64,000 nt of DNA from JANQFV01 sp964468185 (GCA_964468185.1 CAYXTR010000021.1:25486-89485); one strand, 5' to 3'; positions 18,627 through 28,583 are shown, counted from the first letter of the stretch. The notes: generated by a model not told the origin, from the letters alone. Program-made: numbers and translations.

Positions 18627-19556
18627 ATGAACATCCTCGTCGCCGGTTGCGCCGGATTCATCGGAACCCACCTTACGCGGCGTCTCGTGGCAGACGGGCA
18701 TCACGTGATCGGCGTCGACGACTTCAGCAGCGGCAGCCGCCACAATGCCGCCGCATTGCAAAAGCTGGCACAGTTTCAATTCTGCGAGCACAATATCACG
18801 AATCCCCTGCATGTCGAGAGCCCTCTCGACCGCATCTACGATTTGGCCTGCCCCGCTTCACCGGTCGATTTCGGACCCCGCCGCCTGCACATCCTCGCCA
18901 CCTGCTCCCGCGGTCTTTGGAACCTGCTCGACCTCGCAAGGCTCCACAACACCCGCCTACTCCATGCCAGCACCAGCGAAATCTACGGCGACCCCGAGCA
19001 ACATCCGCAGAGTGAGAGCTACTGGGGCCACGTCAATCCCATCGGCCCGCGCTCCTGCTACGACGAAGGCAAACGTTTCGGTGAAGCCCTGCTCGTTGCG
19101 CATAGCGCGTACTACGCTGTGCCCGTCCGTATCGCGCGCATCTTCAACACCTACGGCCCCAACATGCGACGCGATGACGGCCGCATGTTGCCAACCTTCA
19201 TCGACCAGGCCTTGGCTCGCCAGCCCCTCACGGTCCACGGCGACGGCAGCCAGACCCGCAGCCTCTGCTTCGTGAGCGACCTCGTCGAAGGACTGGTCCG
19301 CCTGATGGAGAGCAACGTGGCGCAGCCCGTCAATCTCGGCAGCCCACACGAGGCCACCGTCCGCGAAATCGCCGAAGAGGTCATCGCACTGACCGAGAGC
19401 TCCAGTTCGATCGAGTACTTGCCGCGCCCCGAGGATGATCCAAGCGTGCGTCGGCCCGATATCTCGCGCGCCCGCCAGCTACTGCACTGGGAACCGCGTG
19501 TCAGCCGGTCAGACGGCATCCGCCAGACGATCGACTGGTTCCGCGCCAGCCGCTAG
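18627..19556 (+). CDS. uxs: UDP-glucuronate decarboxylase (UDP-xylose synthase-like)
   Basis: This 309-residue short-chain dehydrogenase/reductase has the NAD-binding motif GCAGFIG (7-13), the TSEIYGDP motif at 116-123 and the YDEGK motif holding catalytic Y145 and K149. The run NPIGPRSCYDEGKR is characteristic of UDP-glucuronate decarboxylases, which make UDP-xylose from the product of the divergent ugd gene. ATG at 18627 has GGAG eight bases upstream; the open frame before it is arginine/proline-rich and unlike the family. The end product probably feeds a surface polysaccharide, though no glycosyltransferase is adjacent. Confidence 0.92.
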   Translation: MNILVAGCAGFIGTHLTRRLVADGHHVIGVDDFSSGSRHNAAALQKLAQFQFCEHNITNPLHVESPLDRIYDLACPASPVDFGPRRLHILATCSRGLWNLLDLARLHNTRLLHASTSEIYGDPEQHPQSESYWGHVNPIGPRSCYDEGKRFGEALLVAHSAYYAVPVRIARIFNTYGPNMRRDDGRMLPTFIDQALARQPLTVHGDGSQTRSLCFVSDLVEGLVRLMESNVAQPVNLGSPHEATVREIAEEVIALTESSSSIEYLPRPEDDPSVRRPDISRARQLLHWEPRVSRSDGIRQTIDWFRASR

Positions 19557-19758
19557 CCCGCCCCCCGTCGGCGCATTATCCGACCTCCCCGCGCGTCCAC
19601 GTCCAAGATTTCATCGCGTCGCGTTTTGCGCTGCCCAATGCCGAATCTGCGCAAAACTCACACCCTGAATCCCTCGAATCATCCCAAGATGGCTATGTCG
19701 TTTCGTCAGGAAATCAACGTCCGCATACGTTGCGCCACCCCGGTTGCTGAGTGAAAAC

Positions 19759-21009
19759 ATGTCGCTTCACGATCACATGGCGCGCCGGGCACAGAGCCAC
19801 ATCACCACCATGGCAAATTCCCCGCCGCCAGGTAATCAGATCGTATCCTCGTCAAGCCAGACGGAGCAACTCGGACGCGACCTGCTGCGCTGCCAGGAGC
19901 AACTCAATCTCGTCTTCGAAACGACGTCCCATATCGCCAACCTCCAGGAGCCCGAGCAGGTCGAAAACACACTCCTGCATCGCTACGCCTCCGTACTCGC
20001 GGCTGGCGTCCTCTTCATGGATCACAATGGCTGTTGCCAGCGCATTCTGCCAACCGAGCCCCCACCACAAGACAGCATCCCGCCACTGGACACGGACGTT
20101 GTGCGCGCCACCCTGGCCGAGCACATCGAACTGGTGCGGCAAGCCCGCCGAACGGTCATTGCACCGCTCACCACCTCCGAGAAACAGTCGCTCGCCGGGG
20201 CCCAGGTCGTACTCGGCACATTGCAGCGCGATGGTGGCGAACCGGCCGTGCTGATCGCCCTGCGTACCGCCCACCAGGCTCCCTACGAACACGACGACGT
20301 GCTGGCCTCGGAATCGGTGCTGGGCTACGGGACCCAGGTGCTCGCCAACCTCAAACTGATCCGTGACCTCCAACGTAGCGCCCTGGAGACCGTTTGCACA
20401 CTCGTCAACGCCATCGACGCCAAGGACAACTACACGTCCGATCACTCCGAACGCGTCGGTGGCTACGCTCGCCTCGTGGGCTCTGCCATGGGACTCAACC
20501 AGGAACAACTGCAGGCCCTCGAATGGGCCGGCCTGCTCCACGACGTCGGCAAGATTGGCATCCCCGAGAAGATCCTCAACAAGCCTGGCGCCCTCACCCG
20601 TATCGAATTCGAAGAAATGAAACGGCATGTCCGTATCGGCCACGACGTGCTCAAGCCCGTCACCCAGTTCGACCCCGTGCTCAACACCGTACTCTATCAC
20701 CACGAGAACCACGACGGCTCAGGCTACCCCGACGGCTTGAAGAGCAGCGACGTGCCACTCGAAGCGCGCATCATCCACATCGTCGACATCTTCGACGCCC
20801 TCACCACGACCCGCCCCTATCGCCGCAAGTTCACCGTCGAGCAGGCCTTCGAGACCCTCGAAGACGGCATCGGCCGGGTTACCGAACCCGACGTAACGCG
20901 TCTCTTCATCGACACCCTTCAGGCGTTCATGGCAGACCATCCCACCGAATTCCACGCCCGCTTCGGCCGGCTCGCCCGCGACGACACCGTCTCGGCCCAG
21001 GCGATCTAG
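19759..21009 (+). CDS. GAF-like/HD-GYP domain protein
   Basis: This 416-residue protein has an N-terminal coiled region, a GAF-like sensory part (about residues 45-200) and a C-terminal HD-GYP domain. The HD pair is at 261-262 (LLHDVGKIGIPE) and the GYP triad at 322-324 (HHENHDGSGYPDG). Intact HD-GYP proteins usually hydrolyse cyclic di-GMP, so a signalling phosphodiesterase is likely. It lacks a receiver domain and a membrane segment. An alternative TTG start lies five codons upstream; neither has a strong ribosome site. The pseudopilin gene begins 14 bp after the stop, so the two are probably co-transcribed. Confidence 0.88.
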   Translation: MSLHDHMARRAQSHITTMANSPPPGNQIVSSSSQTEQLGRDLLRCQEQLNLVFETTSHIANLQEPEQVENTLLHRYASVLAAGVLFMDHNGCCQRILPTEPPPQDSIPPLDTDVVRATLAEHIELVRQARRTVIAPLTTSEKQSLAGAQVVLGTLQRDGGEPAVLIALRTAHQAPYEHDDVLASESVLGYGTQVLANLKLIRDLQRSALETVCTLVNAIDAKDNYTSDHSERVGGYARLVGSAMGLNQEQLQALEWAGLLHDVGKIGIPEKILNKPGALTRIEFEEMKRHVRIGHDVLKPVTQFDPVLNTVLYHHENHDGSGYPDGLKSSDVPLEARIIHIVDIFDALTTTRPYRRKFTVEQAFETLEDGIGRVTEPDVTRLFIDTLQAFMADHPTEFHARFGRLARDDTVSAQAI

Positions 21010-21023
21010 GAGAACACACCGCC

Positions 21024-21545
21024 ATGCGCACCAGAGACGGATTCAGCCTGCTCGAGGTGATTATCGCCGTGATCCTGCTCGGCATCGTCGCCGCCGTCGC
21101 CATCCCGCGCTTCAGCACCGCCGCCGAGGCGCCCGACCAGCGCTCCGTCCTGCGCAGCGACCTCCAACTCCTCCGCATCGCCATCGAACGCTTCTACCAG
21201 GACCACGGTTTCTACCCCGCCCAGCGCGGCGACGGCGTCCATCCCCCCAATTCGCCCGAAGCCTTCCGCGCCCAGCTCACCCGCCACACCGACGCATCCG
21301 GGCATGTTGCCGACACCCCCGACGAGGTGTTCGGCTACGGCCCATACCTGCGCGACGGAATCCCTCCCTGCCCGCTCCGTTTCGACGACCACGCCGCCGA
21401 GGTCTTCATCGCCGAAACGAACGCCCCGCCATCCCTGAGCCCGGACGGCCCCGCCCCCGGCTGGATCTACGAATCCTCCACCGGACGCATCTGGCCGAAC
21501 AGCGACACGGTCGACCCAACTGGCCGCCCCTACCACTCTTACTGA
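21024..21545 (+). CDS. Type II secretion/type IV pilus-like pseudopilin
   Basis: This 173-residue protein has a short basic leader (MRTRDG), the prepilin-peptidase motif GFSLLEV and a following hydrophobic helix (about residues 8-30), the hallmark of type IV pilins and pseudopilins. The remainder resembles GspG-like pseudopilins, with LLRIAIERFYQDHGFYP. AGGAG lies eleven bases before the ATG. It immediately follows the HD-GYP gene; no secretion ATPase, platform protein or prepilin peptidase is adjacent, so it is an orphan minor pilin. Planctomycetes carry many such proteins. Confidence 0.88.
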   Translation: MRTRDGFSLLEVIIAVILLGIVAAVAIPRFSTAAEAPDQRSVLRSDLQLLRIAIERFYQDHGFYPAQRGDGVHPPNSPEAFRAQLTRHTDASGHVADTPDEVFGYGPYLRDGIPPCPLRFDDHAAEVFIAETNAPPSLSPDGPAPGWIYESSTGRIWPNSDTVDPTGRPYHSY

Positions 21546-21721
21546 GCCACTGCCACACGCCCACTGGCAGACGCCCACGCCCAGACGGTGCAAAACCGAT
21601 AAATCCGCCTACAATCGACCAACCGGTCGGCCAAGCCGGTCACGTCATGACGCGGCACACCCCCGCACTCAGACCGGCCGCCGTGAATCACAGGCCTTGC
21701 CAGGTCGAAAGAGGTCATTAC

Positions 21722-24700
21722 ATGCACGTCTGCATCTACAGCGCTCTCGTTGCCGCCCTCCTGATGTCGCAGGAACCTGCCAGCACCACGCAAGCCACCG
21801 AAACACAACCGGCCGAAGCCGAGCGCTTCAATGCCGACACCCTCGCCGGCCTCAAGTTCCGCTCGATCGGCCCCGCCCTCATGTCCGGCCGCATCAGCGA
21901 TCTCGCCGTCGATCCCAACGACCACAGCCACTACTGGGTCGCCGTCGCCTCCGGAAACGTCTGGAAGACCACCAACGGTGGCACCACCTTCACCCCCGTC
22001 TTCGACGACCAGGGCGCCTACTCCATCGGCTGCCTCGCCATGGACCCGCACAACCCCCACGTCGTCTGGGTCGGCACCGGCGAGAATAACAGCCAGCGCA
22101 GCGTCTCCTTCGGCGACGGCGTCTACCGCACGCGCGACGGCGGCACAACCTGGGAGCACCTCGGCCTGCCCCAGTCCGAACACATCGGCATGATCGCTAT
22201 CGACCCGCGCGACTCCGACGTCGTCTACGTCGCCGCCCAGGGCCCCCTCTGGCGCGCCGGCGGCGACCGCGGTCTCTACAAGACCATTGATGGCGGCCTC
22301 ACCTGGCAACGCATCCTCCACATCAGCGACGACACCGGCGTCAACGAAGTCCACCTCGACCCGCGCGACCCGGACGTCCTTTATGCCTCCGCCTGGCAAC
22401 GACGCCGACACGTCTGGACCCTCATCAACGGCGGCCCCGAATCCGCCTTGTACAAAAGTACGGACGCCGGCCAAACCTGGCGTAAGCTCACCCATGGCCT
22501 CCCCGAAGTCGACCTCGGCCGCATCGGACTCGACATCTCCCCGGCCAACCCGGACATCATCTACGCCATCATCGAAGCCGCCGACGATAAGGGTGGCGTC
22601 TTCCGCTCGACCAATCGCGGAGAAACCTGGGAAAAGCGCTCCGATTACATGTCCAACAGCCCCCAGTACTACAACGAACTGGTCTGCGACCCGCTCGACC
22701 CGAACCACGTCTACTCGCTCGACACCTTCCTGCACGAAACACGCGACGGCGGCCAGACCTTCACCCGTGTCCCACGCGAGAACCGCCACGTCGACGACCA
22801 CGCCCTCTGGATCAACCCCACCAACACCCGCCACATGCTCGTCGGTTGCGACGGCGGCGTCTACGAATCCTACGACGCCGGCACCAACTGGGCATTCAAA
22901 CCCAACCTCCCCATCACCCAGTTCTACCGCGTCGCCGTCGACAACTCGACACCCTTCTACTACGTCTACGGCGGCACCCAGGACAACAGCACCCTCGGCG
23001 GCCCCTCCCGCACCACCGATCGCGTCGGCATCGCCAACGAACACTGGTTCATCGCCGTCGGCGGCGACGGCTTCGAACCACAAATCGATCCCCAGGACCC
23101 CAATATCGTCTACGCCCAATGGCAGTACGGCGGTCTCATCCGACACGATCGCCGTAGCGGCGAAATCGTCGACATCAAGCCCCGCGAACTCCCCGGCAAT
23201 GCGGGCTACCGCTGGAATTGGGACTCGCCGCTCCTGATCAGCCCCCACAACCGCCAACGCCTCTACTTCGCCGCTAACAAAGTCTTTCGCAGCAACGACG
23301 GCGGAAAAAGCTGGCAAGTCATCAGCCCCGACCTCACCCGGCAGCTCGACCGCAATCAGCTCGAAATCATGGGCCGCATCTGGCCACCCGACGCCGTCGC
23401 CAAACACCACGCCACGTCCCTATACGGAACCATCGTCTCGCTGACCGAATCGCCCATCGCCGCAGGCCTGCTCTATGCCGGTACCGACGACGGCGTCATC
23501 GCAGTCAGCGAAGACAGCGGCGAAACCTGGCGCCGCATCGAGACATTCCCCGACATCCCCGACCTCACCTACGTCAGCGGACTCACCGCCTCCCTCCACG
23601 ACGTCGACACGGTCTACGCCTGCTTCGACAACCATAAACGCGGCGACTTCACTCCCTACATCCTCAAGAGCACCAACCGCGGCCGCACCTGGACCTCCCT
23701 CGCCGGAGACCTCCCGGCACGCGAGGTCTGCTACACACTGCTCGAGGATCACGTCGAAGCGCGCCTGCTGTTCGTCGGCACGGAGTTCGGCGTCTACTAC
23801 TCGCCCAACGCCGGCGAGCACTGGCTCCGCCTCAAGGGCGGCCTACCCACGATCGCCGCCCAGGATATCGCCATCCAGCGGCGCGAAAACGATCTCGTCC
23901 TCGGCACCTTTGGCCGCAGCTTCTACATCCTTGACGACTACACGCCACTACGGCTGATCGACGAAGAGCTGCTGGACGGCCCCGCGGCGCTCTTCCCCGT
24001 CAAACCCGCGCTACGCTACATCCCCAAAGCCCGCCTCGGCGGTCGCGACGGCCGCGGCTGGCAAGGCGCGTCGTTCTACGCCGCCCCCAATCCGCCCTAC
24101 GGCGCTATTTTCACGTATTACCTCCGCGACAAGCTCGAAACCCGCAAAGAACAGCGTCACGAGCGCGAAGAGCAGGCAGTCAAGGCCGGCGAGGATTTCG
24201 ACTATCCCACGCTCGACGAATTCCGCGCCGAGCAGCGCGAGCGCGAGCCTCAGCTCCTCTTCACGATCCACGACGCCGCCGGCAAAGTCGTCCGCCGTAT
24301 CACCGCCCCCCGCGAAGCGGGTATACATCGCATCGCCTGGGATCTGCGGTACCCGGCAACCACGCCAGTCGATCTGAGCGCTGCTGAGCATCGCGCTCCC
24401 TGGTGGTCGCCGCCGCAGGGCTCACTCGCCCCGCCCGGCGTGTATACCGTGACAATGTCCCAAATCGTCGACGGCGATGTCACCGACCTCGCCGGACCAG
24501 CGTCGTTCGACGTCATACCGCTGGGAACTGCGACGTTCGCCGCCAAAGACCATCAGGCCGTCCACGCCTTTCAGCGCAAACTCGCTCGGCTGCGGCGCGC
24601 CGTGCTCGGCTCCCTGAAGGTCGCCCAAGCTGCACAGCAGCGCATCAACCACCTCCGCCAGGCCACCCTCGACACGCCCGCAGCCAACCTCACTGCGCTG

Positions 24701-25024
24701 ACCGAACTGGAGAAGCTCGACCGTCGCCTGAAGGACCTGCTCATCGAGCTGCGCGGCGATCCCGTGGCCAGCAAACGCGACCTGCCCCAGCCACCCTCGA
24801 TCCGTGAACGCGTCGAGACCGCCGTGAGAAACGTCTGGCACGCCACGTCGCCGCCCACCCAAACCCAACGCGACGCGTACCAACACGCTAGCGACCAGTT
24901 CGCACCGGTTCTCACGAAACTGCGGACCCTCGTCGAGGACGATCTCGCCGCAGTCGAGCGAAAATTGGAAGACGCCGGCGCTCCCTGGACGCCCACGCGC
25001 TTCCCCGACTGGCAGCCGGAGTAA
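21722..25024 (+). CDS. Sortilin/VPS10-like beta-propeller protein
   Basis: This 1100-residue secreted protein has a short hydrophobic N-terminus and then about 700 residues of beta-propeller. At least eleven Asp-box-like motifs can be read, for example TNGGTTF, RDGGTTW, IDGGLTW, TDAGQTW, TNRGETW, RDGGQTF, YDAGTNW, NDGGKSW, EDSGETW, TNRGRTW and PNAGEHW. Such BNR/VPS10-like blades occur in sialidases and sortilins. After residue 770 come a charged coiled segment and a beta-sandwich-like part containing GKVVRRI and GIHRIAWDLRYP, then a helical tail. Annotated relatives are often called glycosyl hydrolase, but no catalytic residue is evident. ATG chosen for AGAGG upstream. It appears monocistronic. 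Confidence 0.85.
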   Translation: MHVCIYSALVAALLMSQEPASTTQATETQPAEAERFNADTLAGLKFRSIGPALMSGRISDLAVDPNDHSHYWVAVASGNVWKTTNGGTTFTPVFDDQGAYSIGCLAMDPHNPHVVWVGTGENNSQRSVSFGDGVYRTRDGGTTWEHLGLPQSEHIGMIAIDPRDSDVVYVAAQGPLWRAGGDRGLYKTIDGGLTWQRILHISDDTGVNEVHLDPRDPDVLYASAWQRRRHVWTLINGGPESALYKSTDAGQTWRKLTHGLPEVDLGRIGLDISPANPDIIYAIIEAADDKGGVFRSTNRGETWEKRSDYMSNSPQYYNELVCDPLDPNHVYSLDTFLHETRDGGQTFTRVPRENRHVDDHALWINPTNTRHMLVGCDGGVYESYDAGTNWAFKPNLPITQFYRVAVDNSTPFYYVYGGTQDNSTLGGPSRTTDRVGIANEHWFIAVGGDGFEPQIDPQDPNIVYAQWQYGGLIRHDRRSGEIVDIKPRELPGNAGYRWNWDSPLLISPHNRQRLYFAANKVFRSNDGGKSWQVISPDLTRQLDRNQLEIMGRIWPPDAVAKHHATSLYGTIVSLTESPIAAGLLYAGTDDGVIAVSEDSGETWRRIETFPDIPDLTYVSGLTASLHDVDTVYACFDNHKRGDFTPYILKSTNRGRTWTSLAGDLPAREVCYTLLEDHVEARLLFVGTEFGVYYSPNAGEHWLRLKGGLPTIAAQDIAIQRRENDLVLGTFGRSFYILDDYTPLRLIDEELLDGPAALFPVKPALRYIPKARLGGRDGRGWQGASFYAAPNPPYGAIFTYYLRDKLETRKEQRHEREEQAVKAGEDFDYPTLDEFRAEQREREPQLLFTIHDAAGKVVRRITAPREAGIHRIAWDLRYPATTPVDLSAAEHRAPWWSPPQGSLAPPGVYTVTMSQIVDGDVTDLAGPASFDVIPLGTATFAAKDHQAVHAFQRKLARLRRAVLGSLKVAQAAQQRINHLRQATLDTPAANLTALTELEKLDRRLKDLLIELRGDPVASKRDLPQPPSIRERVETAVRNVWHATSPPTQTQRDAYQHASDQFAPVLTKLRTLVEDDLAAVERKLEDAGAPWTPTRFPDWQPE

Positions 25025-25245
25025 CACCGCAAAAGTGCACACACGCGGTGCGGCATTACGGCACTGCAAGGTTGTGCACTGCCATCCGAAGCGTTTCATC
25101 CTCCGCGCCACCGCGCGCCCACGCCAAATCCGCCCCCGCGCTCCGTCTTCCCGCTGGAAACGCGCTTCGCGGCGCGGTAGGGTAAGGGTTGCATGTCAAA
25201 CGACCTGGCACACAACGCGCCCCACGGGATGTAAAGGAATCACCA

Positions 25246-26316
25246 ATGCCCGAAGAGACTTTTGTCGAACAACAGATCGAGCACCCCGAGGTCGACCAGG
25301 AAAAACTGATCGGCATGGACCTCCTGCGGTGTGTCGAGGCCGCTGCCCTCAACGTCTTCCAGTGGATCGGCAAGGGCGACAAAATCTCCGCCGACGCCGC
25401 CGCCACCGACGCCATCCGCGGCATGCTCAATCTCATGGACATGTGCGGCGAATGCGCCATCGGCGAAGGCATCAAGGACGAAGCCCCCGGCATCTTCGTC
25501 GGCGAGAAGCTCGGCACCTGGCGGGCCGGCTCCCCCCCCGTCACCATCGCTGTCGACCCCATCGATGGCACCACCCTCACCTCCAAGGGCCTGCCCGGCG
25601 CCCTTAGCGTCATGGCCGCCGCCGTGGGCGACAGCCCCGACACCCGCGCCATGCAGGCCATCCCCAGCTACTACGTCGACAAGATCGCCGTCGGTCCCAA
25701 GGTCGCCGATAGCACCGGCAACGTCCGCCTCGACGCCCCGGTTGAGCAGAATCTCGAAATCGTCGCCCTCGCGCTCAATAAACGCGTCCGCGACCTCGTC
25801 GTCTGCGTCCTCGACCGCCCGCGTCACAAAGATCTGATCGCCGAAATTCGCAAAACCGGCGCCTCTATACGTCTCATCGGCGACGGCGACGTCGCCGGCG
25901 CAATCGCCCCCTGCATGCCTGACAGTCCCGTCGATGTCTACATGGGTAAAGGTGGCTCGCCCGAGGCCGTCCTCGCCGCCGCCGCCATTCGCTGCCTCGG
26001 CGGCGAGATCCTCTCCGCCGTCTGGCCGCGCGATGATGACGAACGCAAGCAACTCGAAGCCGACGGCTACGCCGATATCATCGGCCGCACCTACAAGAGC
26101 GCCGACATGGCCCGCTCCAACGACATTGTCTTCGCCGCCACCGGCATCACCGACAACGCCATGCTGCGCGGCACCATGATTCACGGATCGATCGCCACAA
26201 CGCACTCTGTCGTCATGCGGGCCCACTCACGTACTGTCCGCTACGTCAAGGCCTTCCACGACCTGACGCGCAAGACCATCCGCCTGCACAGCGAGGCCCG
26301 CCACACACGGCTCTGA
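25246..26316 (+). CDS. glpX: Fructose-1,6-bisphosphatase class II
   Basis: This 356-residue protein is a GlpX-type, metal-dependent fructose-1,6-bisphosphatase of gluconeogenesis and related cycles. Motifs include CGECAIGEGIKDEAP and the phosphatase signature DPIDGTTL, with VYMGKGGSPE and later GITD as in the family. The ATG at 25246 has AAAGGA nine bases upstream. Length is slightly above the E. coli GlpX length. It is the first gene of a likely run continuing into the HEAT-like protein and dtd (gaps of 5 bp and an overlap). Confidence 0.95.
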   Translation: MPEETFVEQQIEHPEVDQEKLIGMDLLRCVEAAALNVFQWIGKGDKISADAAATDAIRGMLNLMDMCGECAIGEGIKDEAPGIFVGEKLGTWRAGSPPVTIAVDPIDGTTLTSKGLPGALSVMAAAVGDSPDTRAMQAIPSYYVDKIAVGPKVADSTGNVRLDAPVEQNLEIVALALNKRVRDLVVCVLDRPRHKDLIAEIRKTGASIRLIGDGDVAGAIAPCMPDSPVDVYMGKGGSPEAVLAAAAIRCLGGEILSAVWPRDDDERKQLEADGYADIIGRTYKSADMARSNDIVFAATGITDNAMLRGTMIHGSIATTHSVVMRAHSRTVRYVKAFHDLTRKTIRLHSEARHTRL

Positions 26317-26321
26317 CACCG

Positions 26322-27239
26322 ATGCGGCCCCTGAGTGAGCTGAACGGCATGACGCTCCTGGTCCAGCGCATCGCCTCATGGGCCCTGACGCTGGCAGCGT
26401 TCGGCGGCGCAGCTTACGGAATCACCCACCTGCCCGGCGCGGGGGGGCTCGTCGAAGAGCTCACCTGTACGCTCAAGCACCCCATCCGGGGCGCGCAGGC
26501 GCAGAACGTGTTCTCCGTCCGCCTGTTCGAACACCCCGCAACAAATGTCCATTTGGCCAAGACCATTCGAACGCTATTGCACGATGACAACCCACGCATT
26601 GTTCGTGGCACGCTCGTGGCCCTGGCTGATCATTGCCGTTACCAACAAATGCAGGGGTTGATCGGTACGCTGGCACGGGAGGAAGTCGACCGGTGGTGGC
26701 ACGAGGCCCCCGTCGCCGATCGGGTTGCGTATCTTCCGGCGTCTGCGCAGATCTGGTGGCAAGTTAGCTCGCCGTACGGCCCGACCGGCAGCTACACCCC
26801 ACATCCGGTCACCGCGCCCGACCAGCGGTGGTTTGTAGCGGCCACCCTCACCAGTGATCCCACCGCCCGCGAACTAATCGACCGCGCTCTCTTCGGCGAG
26901 CACGCCAATCCACCGCTCCGCCGTGCTCTTCTGCTCCTCTATGACGCAGCGGCCGTCCCGCAGCCCCCCACCGCAGCCGAACTACGCGCCTCAACGATAC
27001 CCCCCGGCGTACTCGACCCCGACCTCCTCATCACCATGCTCGACGACGAAATCCCTGAGGTCCGCATGGGCGCCGGTCGCCTCCTCGCCCTCACCGGCGA
27101 CCCCCGCGGCATTCCTGCCTTCTGCGAGTGGATCGATCAGAACCCACGTCGCGCGCACATCGCAGAGCAACTCCTGACCGACCTCTACGGCCCCGAATGG
27201 AGATCCCACTGTGAGAGCGGTAGTCCAACGCGTCGGTGA
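26322..27239 (+). CDS. Membrane-anchored HEAT-like hypothetical protein
   Basis: This 305-residue protein has an N-terminal hydrophobic segment (about residues 15-35) followed by alpha-helical sequence with HEAT-like periodicity, for example LLHDDNPRIVRGTLVALADH and MLDDEIPEVRMGAGRLLALTG. Such repeats usually mediate protein contacts. No enzyme motif is seen. It starts 5 bp after glpX; an internal ATG at 26349 is an alternative start and has a slightly better upstream GTGAG. Its 3' end overlaps dtd by 29 bp, so translational coupling is likely. Function unknown. Confidence 0.7.
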   Translation: MRPLSELNGMTLLVQRIASWALTLAAFGGAAYGITHLPGAGGLVEELTCTLKHPIRGAQAQNVFSVRLFEHPATNVHLAKTIRTLLHDDNPRIVRGTLVALADHCRYQQMQGLIGTLAREEVDRWWHEAPVADRVAYLPASAQIWWQVSSPYGPTGSYTPHPVTAPDQRWFVAATLTSDPTARELIDRALFGEHANPPLRRALLLLYDAAAVPQPPTAAELRASTIPPGVLDPDLLITMLDDEIPEVRMGAGRLLALTGDPRGIPAFCEWIDQNPRRAHIAEQLLTDLYGPEWRSHCESGSPTRR

Positions 27240-27660
27240 TTCACGCGTCCTCGTCCGTGACGAACTCATCGGACGCATCGAACGCGGCCTGCTCGTCTAC
27301 GCCGCCGCAGCCCCCGACGACGGCGAAGAAGACGTCCGCTACATCGCCGAAAAGGTCGCCCACCTGCGCATCTTCCCCGACGACGCCGGCAAGCTGAATC
27401 TCTCCGTGCTCGACGCCGACGGCGCCGTCCTGCTCGTCAGCGCCTTCACCGTCCAGGCCGACGCCCGCAAGGGCCGCCGCCCTTCCTTCGACAGCTCCGC
27501 CCCCGGCGAAATCGCCGCGCCCCTCATCAACAAACTCGCCGAAGAATTGCGCCACTACCGCCTCACCGTCGAAACCGGCCGCTTCGCCGCCGCGATGCGC
27601 GTGCACTCCATCAACGACGGCCCCATCTGCATCTTGCTCGATTCCCGCCGCGTCGTGTAG
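27211..27660 (+). CDS. dtd: D-aminoacyl-tRNA deacylase
   Basis: DTD hydrolyses D-amino acids (and glycine from tRNA-Ala) off mischarged tRNA. The 149-residue product matches the family along its length, starting MRAVVQRV and containing RKGRRPSF. Two active-site motifs differ from the usual form: SAFTV instead of SQFTL, and NDGPIC where GPVT is typical; the Gly-Pro pair is kept. The GTG start has GGAG nine bases upstream and lies inside the end of the preceding gene. It is the last gene of the glpX run. Confidence 0.92.
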   Translation: MRAVVQRVGDSRVLVRDELIGRIERGLLVYAAAAPDDGEEDVRYIAEKVAHLRIFPDDAGKLNLSVLDADGAVLLVSAFTVQADARKGRRPSFDSSAPGEIAAPLINKLAEELRHYRLTVETGRFAAAMRVHSINDGPICILLDSRRVV

Positions 27661-27730
27661 GCTCCGTGCTTTGGCGGCATGCAACGCCGGCACGTGAGCC
27701 GTGCGACGCGAATCTCAGCAAGGAGGTATC

Positions 27731-28354
27731 ATGCATCGTCTGTACACCAGTCTGATCGTGCTGGCCGGGGGCCTGGTAGTCAGTAGCGTCAGTTGCACCC
27801 CGACCGGCGCGACACAATACGTACTCCCTGAGGAGCTCCCCCCCGGCATCGAGGCCGTGATCGCCGCCGGCAGCAGCGTCCGCGTCGAGGAAGACGACAC
27901 ATTCTTCGACGGCGAGGCGGACGCCATCGTTGACGATGTCAGTAGCCTGGATGGCTGCTTCGGCGCCTATATCCCGCTCGACGGCACCAACCAGTATGAG
28001 TTCCTCTCCTTCGACGCCGACACCGGCGAAATGAGCCGCGCCGTCTATGCCCTCTCAACCACCACGACGCTCGGCCTCCTCGTTTCCTACTACGGCGAGT
28101 TCACGATCCAAAACGAAAACGAGCTCCGCTTCGACGTCGAGTCCATTTCCACAGCCGACCCGGTGACTGGCCAGATCCGCTCCCTTTCACCCGCTGATGT
28201 CAATGAAGACGGCAGCGATGAGCTCATCTTCCGGTTTCTCATCACGCTCGATGGCAACCGCATCCGCATTGTCCTCGTCGACCAGGACACCGGACAACCC
28301 GCCACCGGCGACGAGAGACAGGTCAGCGTCGGCGTGCGAATAACATGCCCGTAG
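27731..28354 (+). CDS. Putative lipoprotein or secreted hypothetical protein
   Basis: This 207-residue protein has a hydrophobic signal (about residues 5-22) ending in SSVSCTP, close to but not a perfect lipobox. The mature part is acidic and contains an EF-hand-like stretch (DVNEDGSDELIF) that could bind calcium or follow an FG-GAP-like fold. The ATG has AGGAGGT just upstream, one of the best ribosome sites in the window. I do not recognise a family. It is flanked by dtd and the 30-residue membrane peptide. Confidence 0.7.
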   Translation: MHRLYTSLIVLAGGLVVSSVSCTPTGATQYVLPEELPPGIEAVIAAGSSVRVEEDDTFFDGEADAIVDDVSSLDGCFGAYIPLDGTNQYEFLSFDADTGEMSRAVYALSTTTTLGLLVSYYGEFTIQNENELRFDVESISTADPVTGQIRSLSPADVNEDGSDELIFRFLITLDGNRIRIVLVDQDTGQPATGDERQVSVGVRITCP

Positions 28355-28583
28355 CATGGCCGGCATTGACCTGCCAACCCGGCGTGGACCGACGGGTGCC
28401 GCGGCCGCAAAATTCGCCCCATAATGTCCCCGGAACCGTTTGAGATCCGGGATCGGAACGAATATGATTCCAACAGTTTGGAATTACCGGACGCTGCCAG
28501 ACGGTTGAGGTCGCGGTCCATGGTGGGTCGCAGCCGCTGGACACACCGGTATCTACTTTTCCTCAATGTGAGGGAGGTTAGAC

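Noticed and set aside
21539..23410. 623-codon minus-strand open frame opposite the beta-propeller gene
   Set aside because: Its Val/Gly/Ala/Asp-rich composition is the expected reverse complement of GC-rich propeller codons; no recognisable domain.
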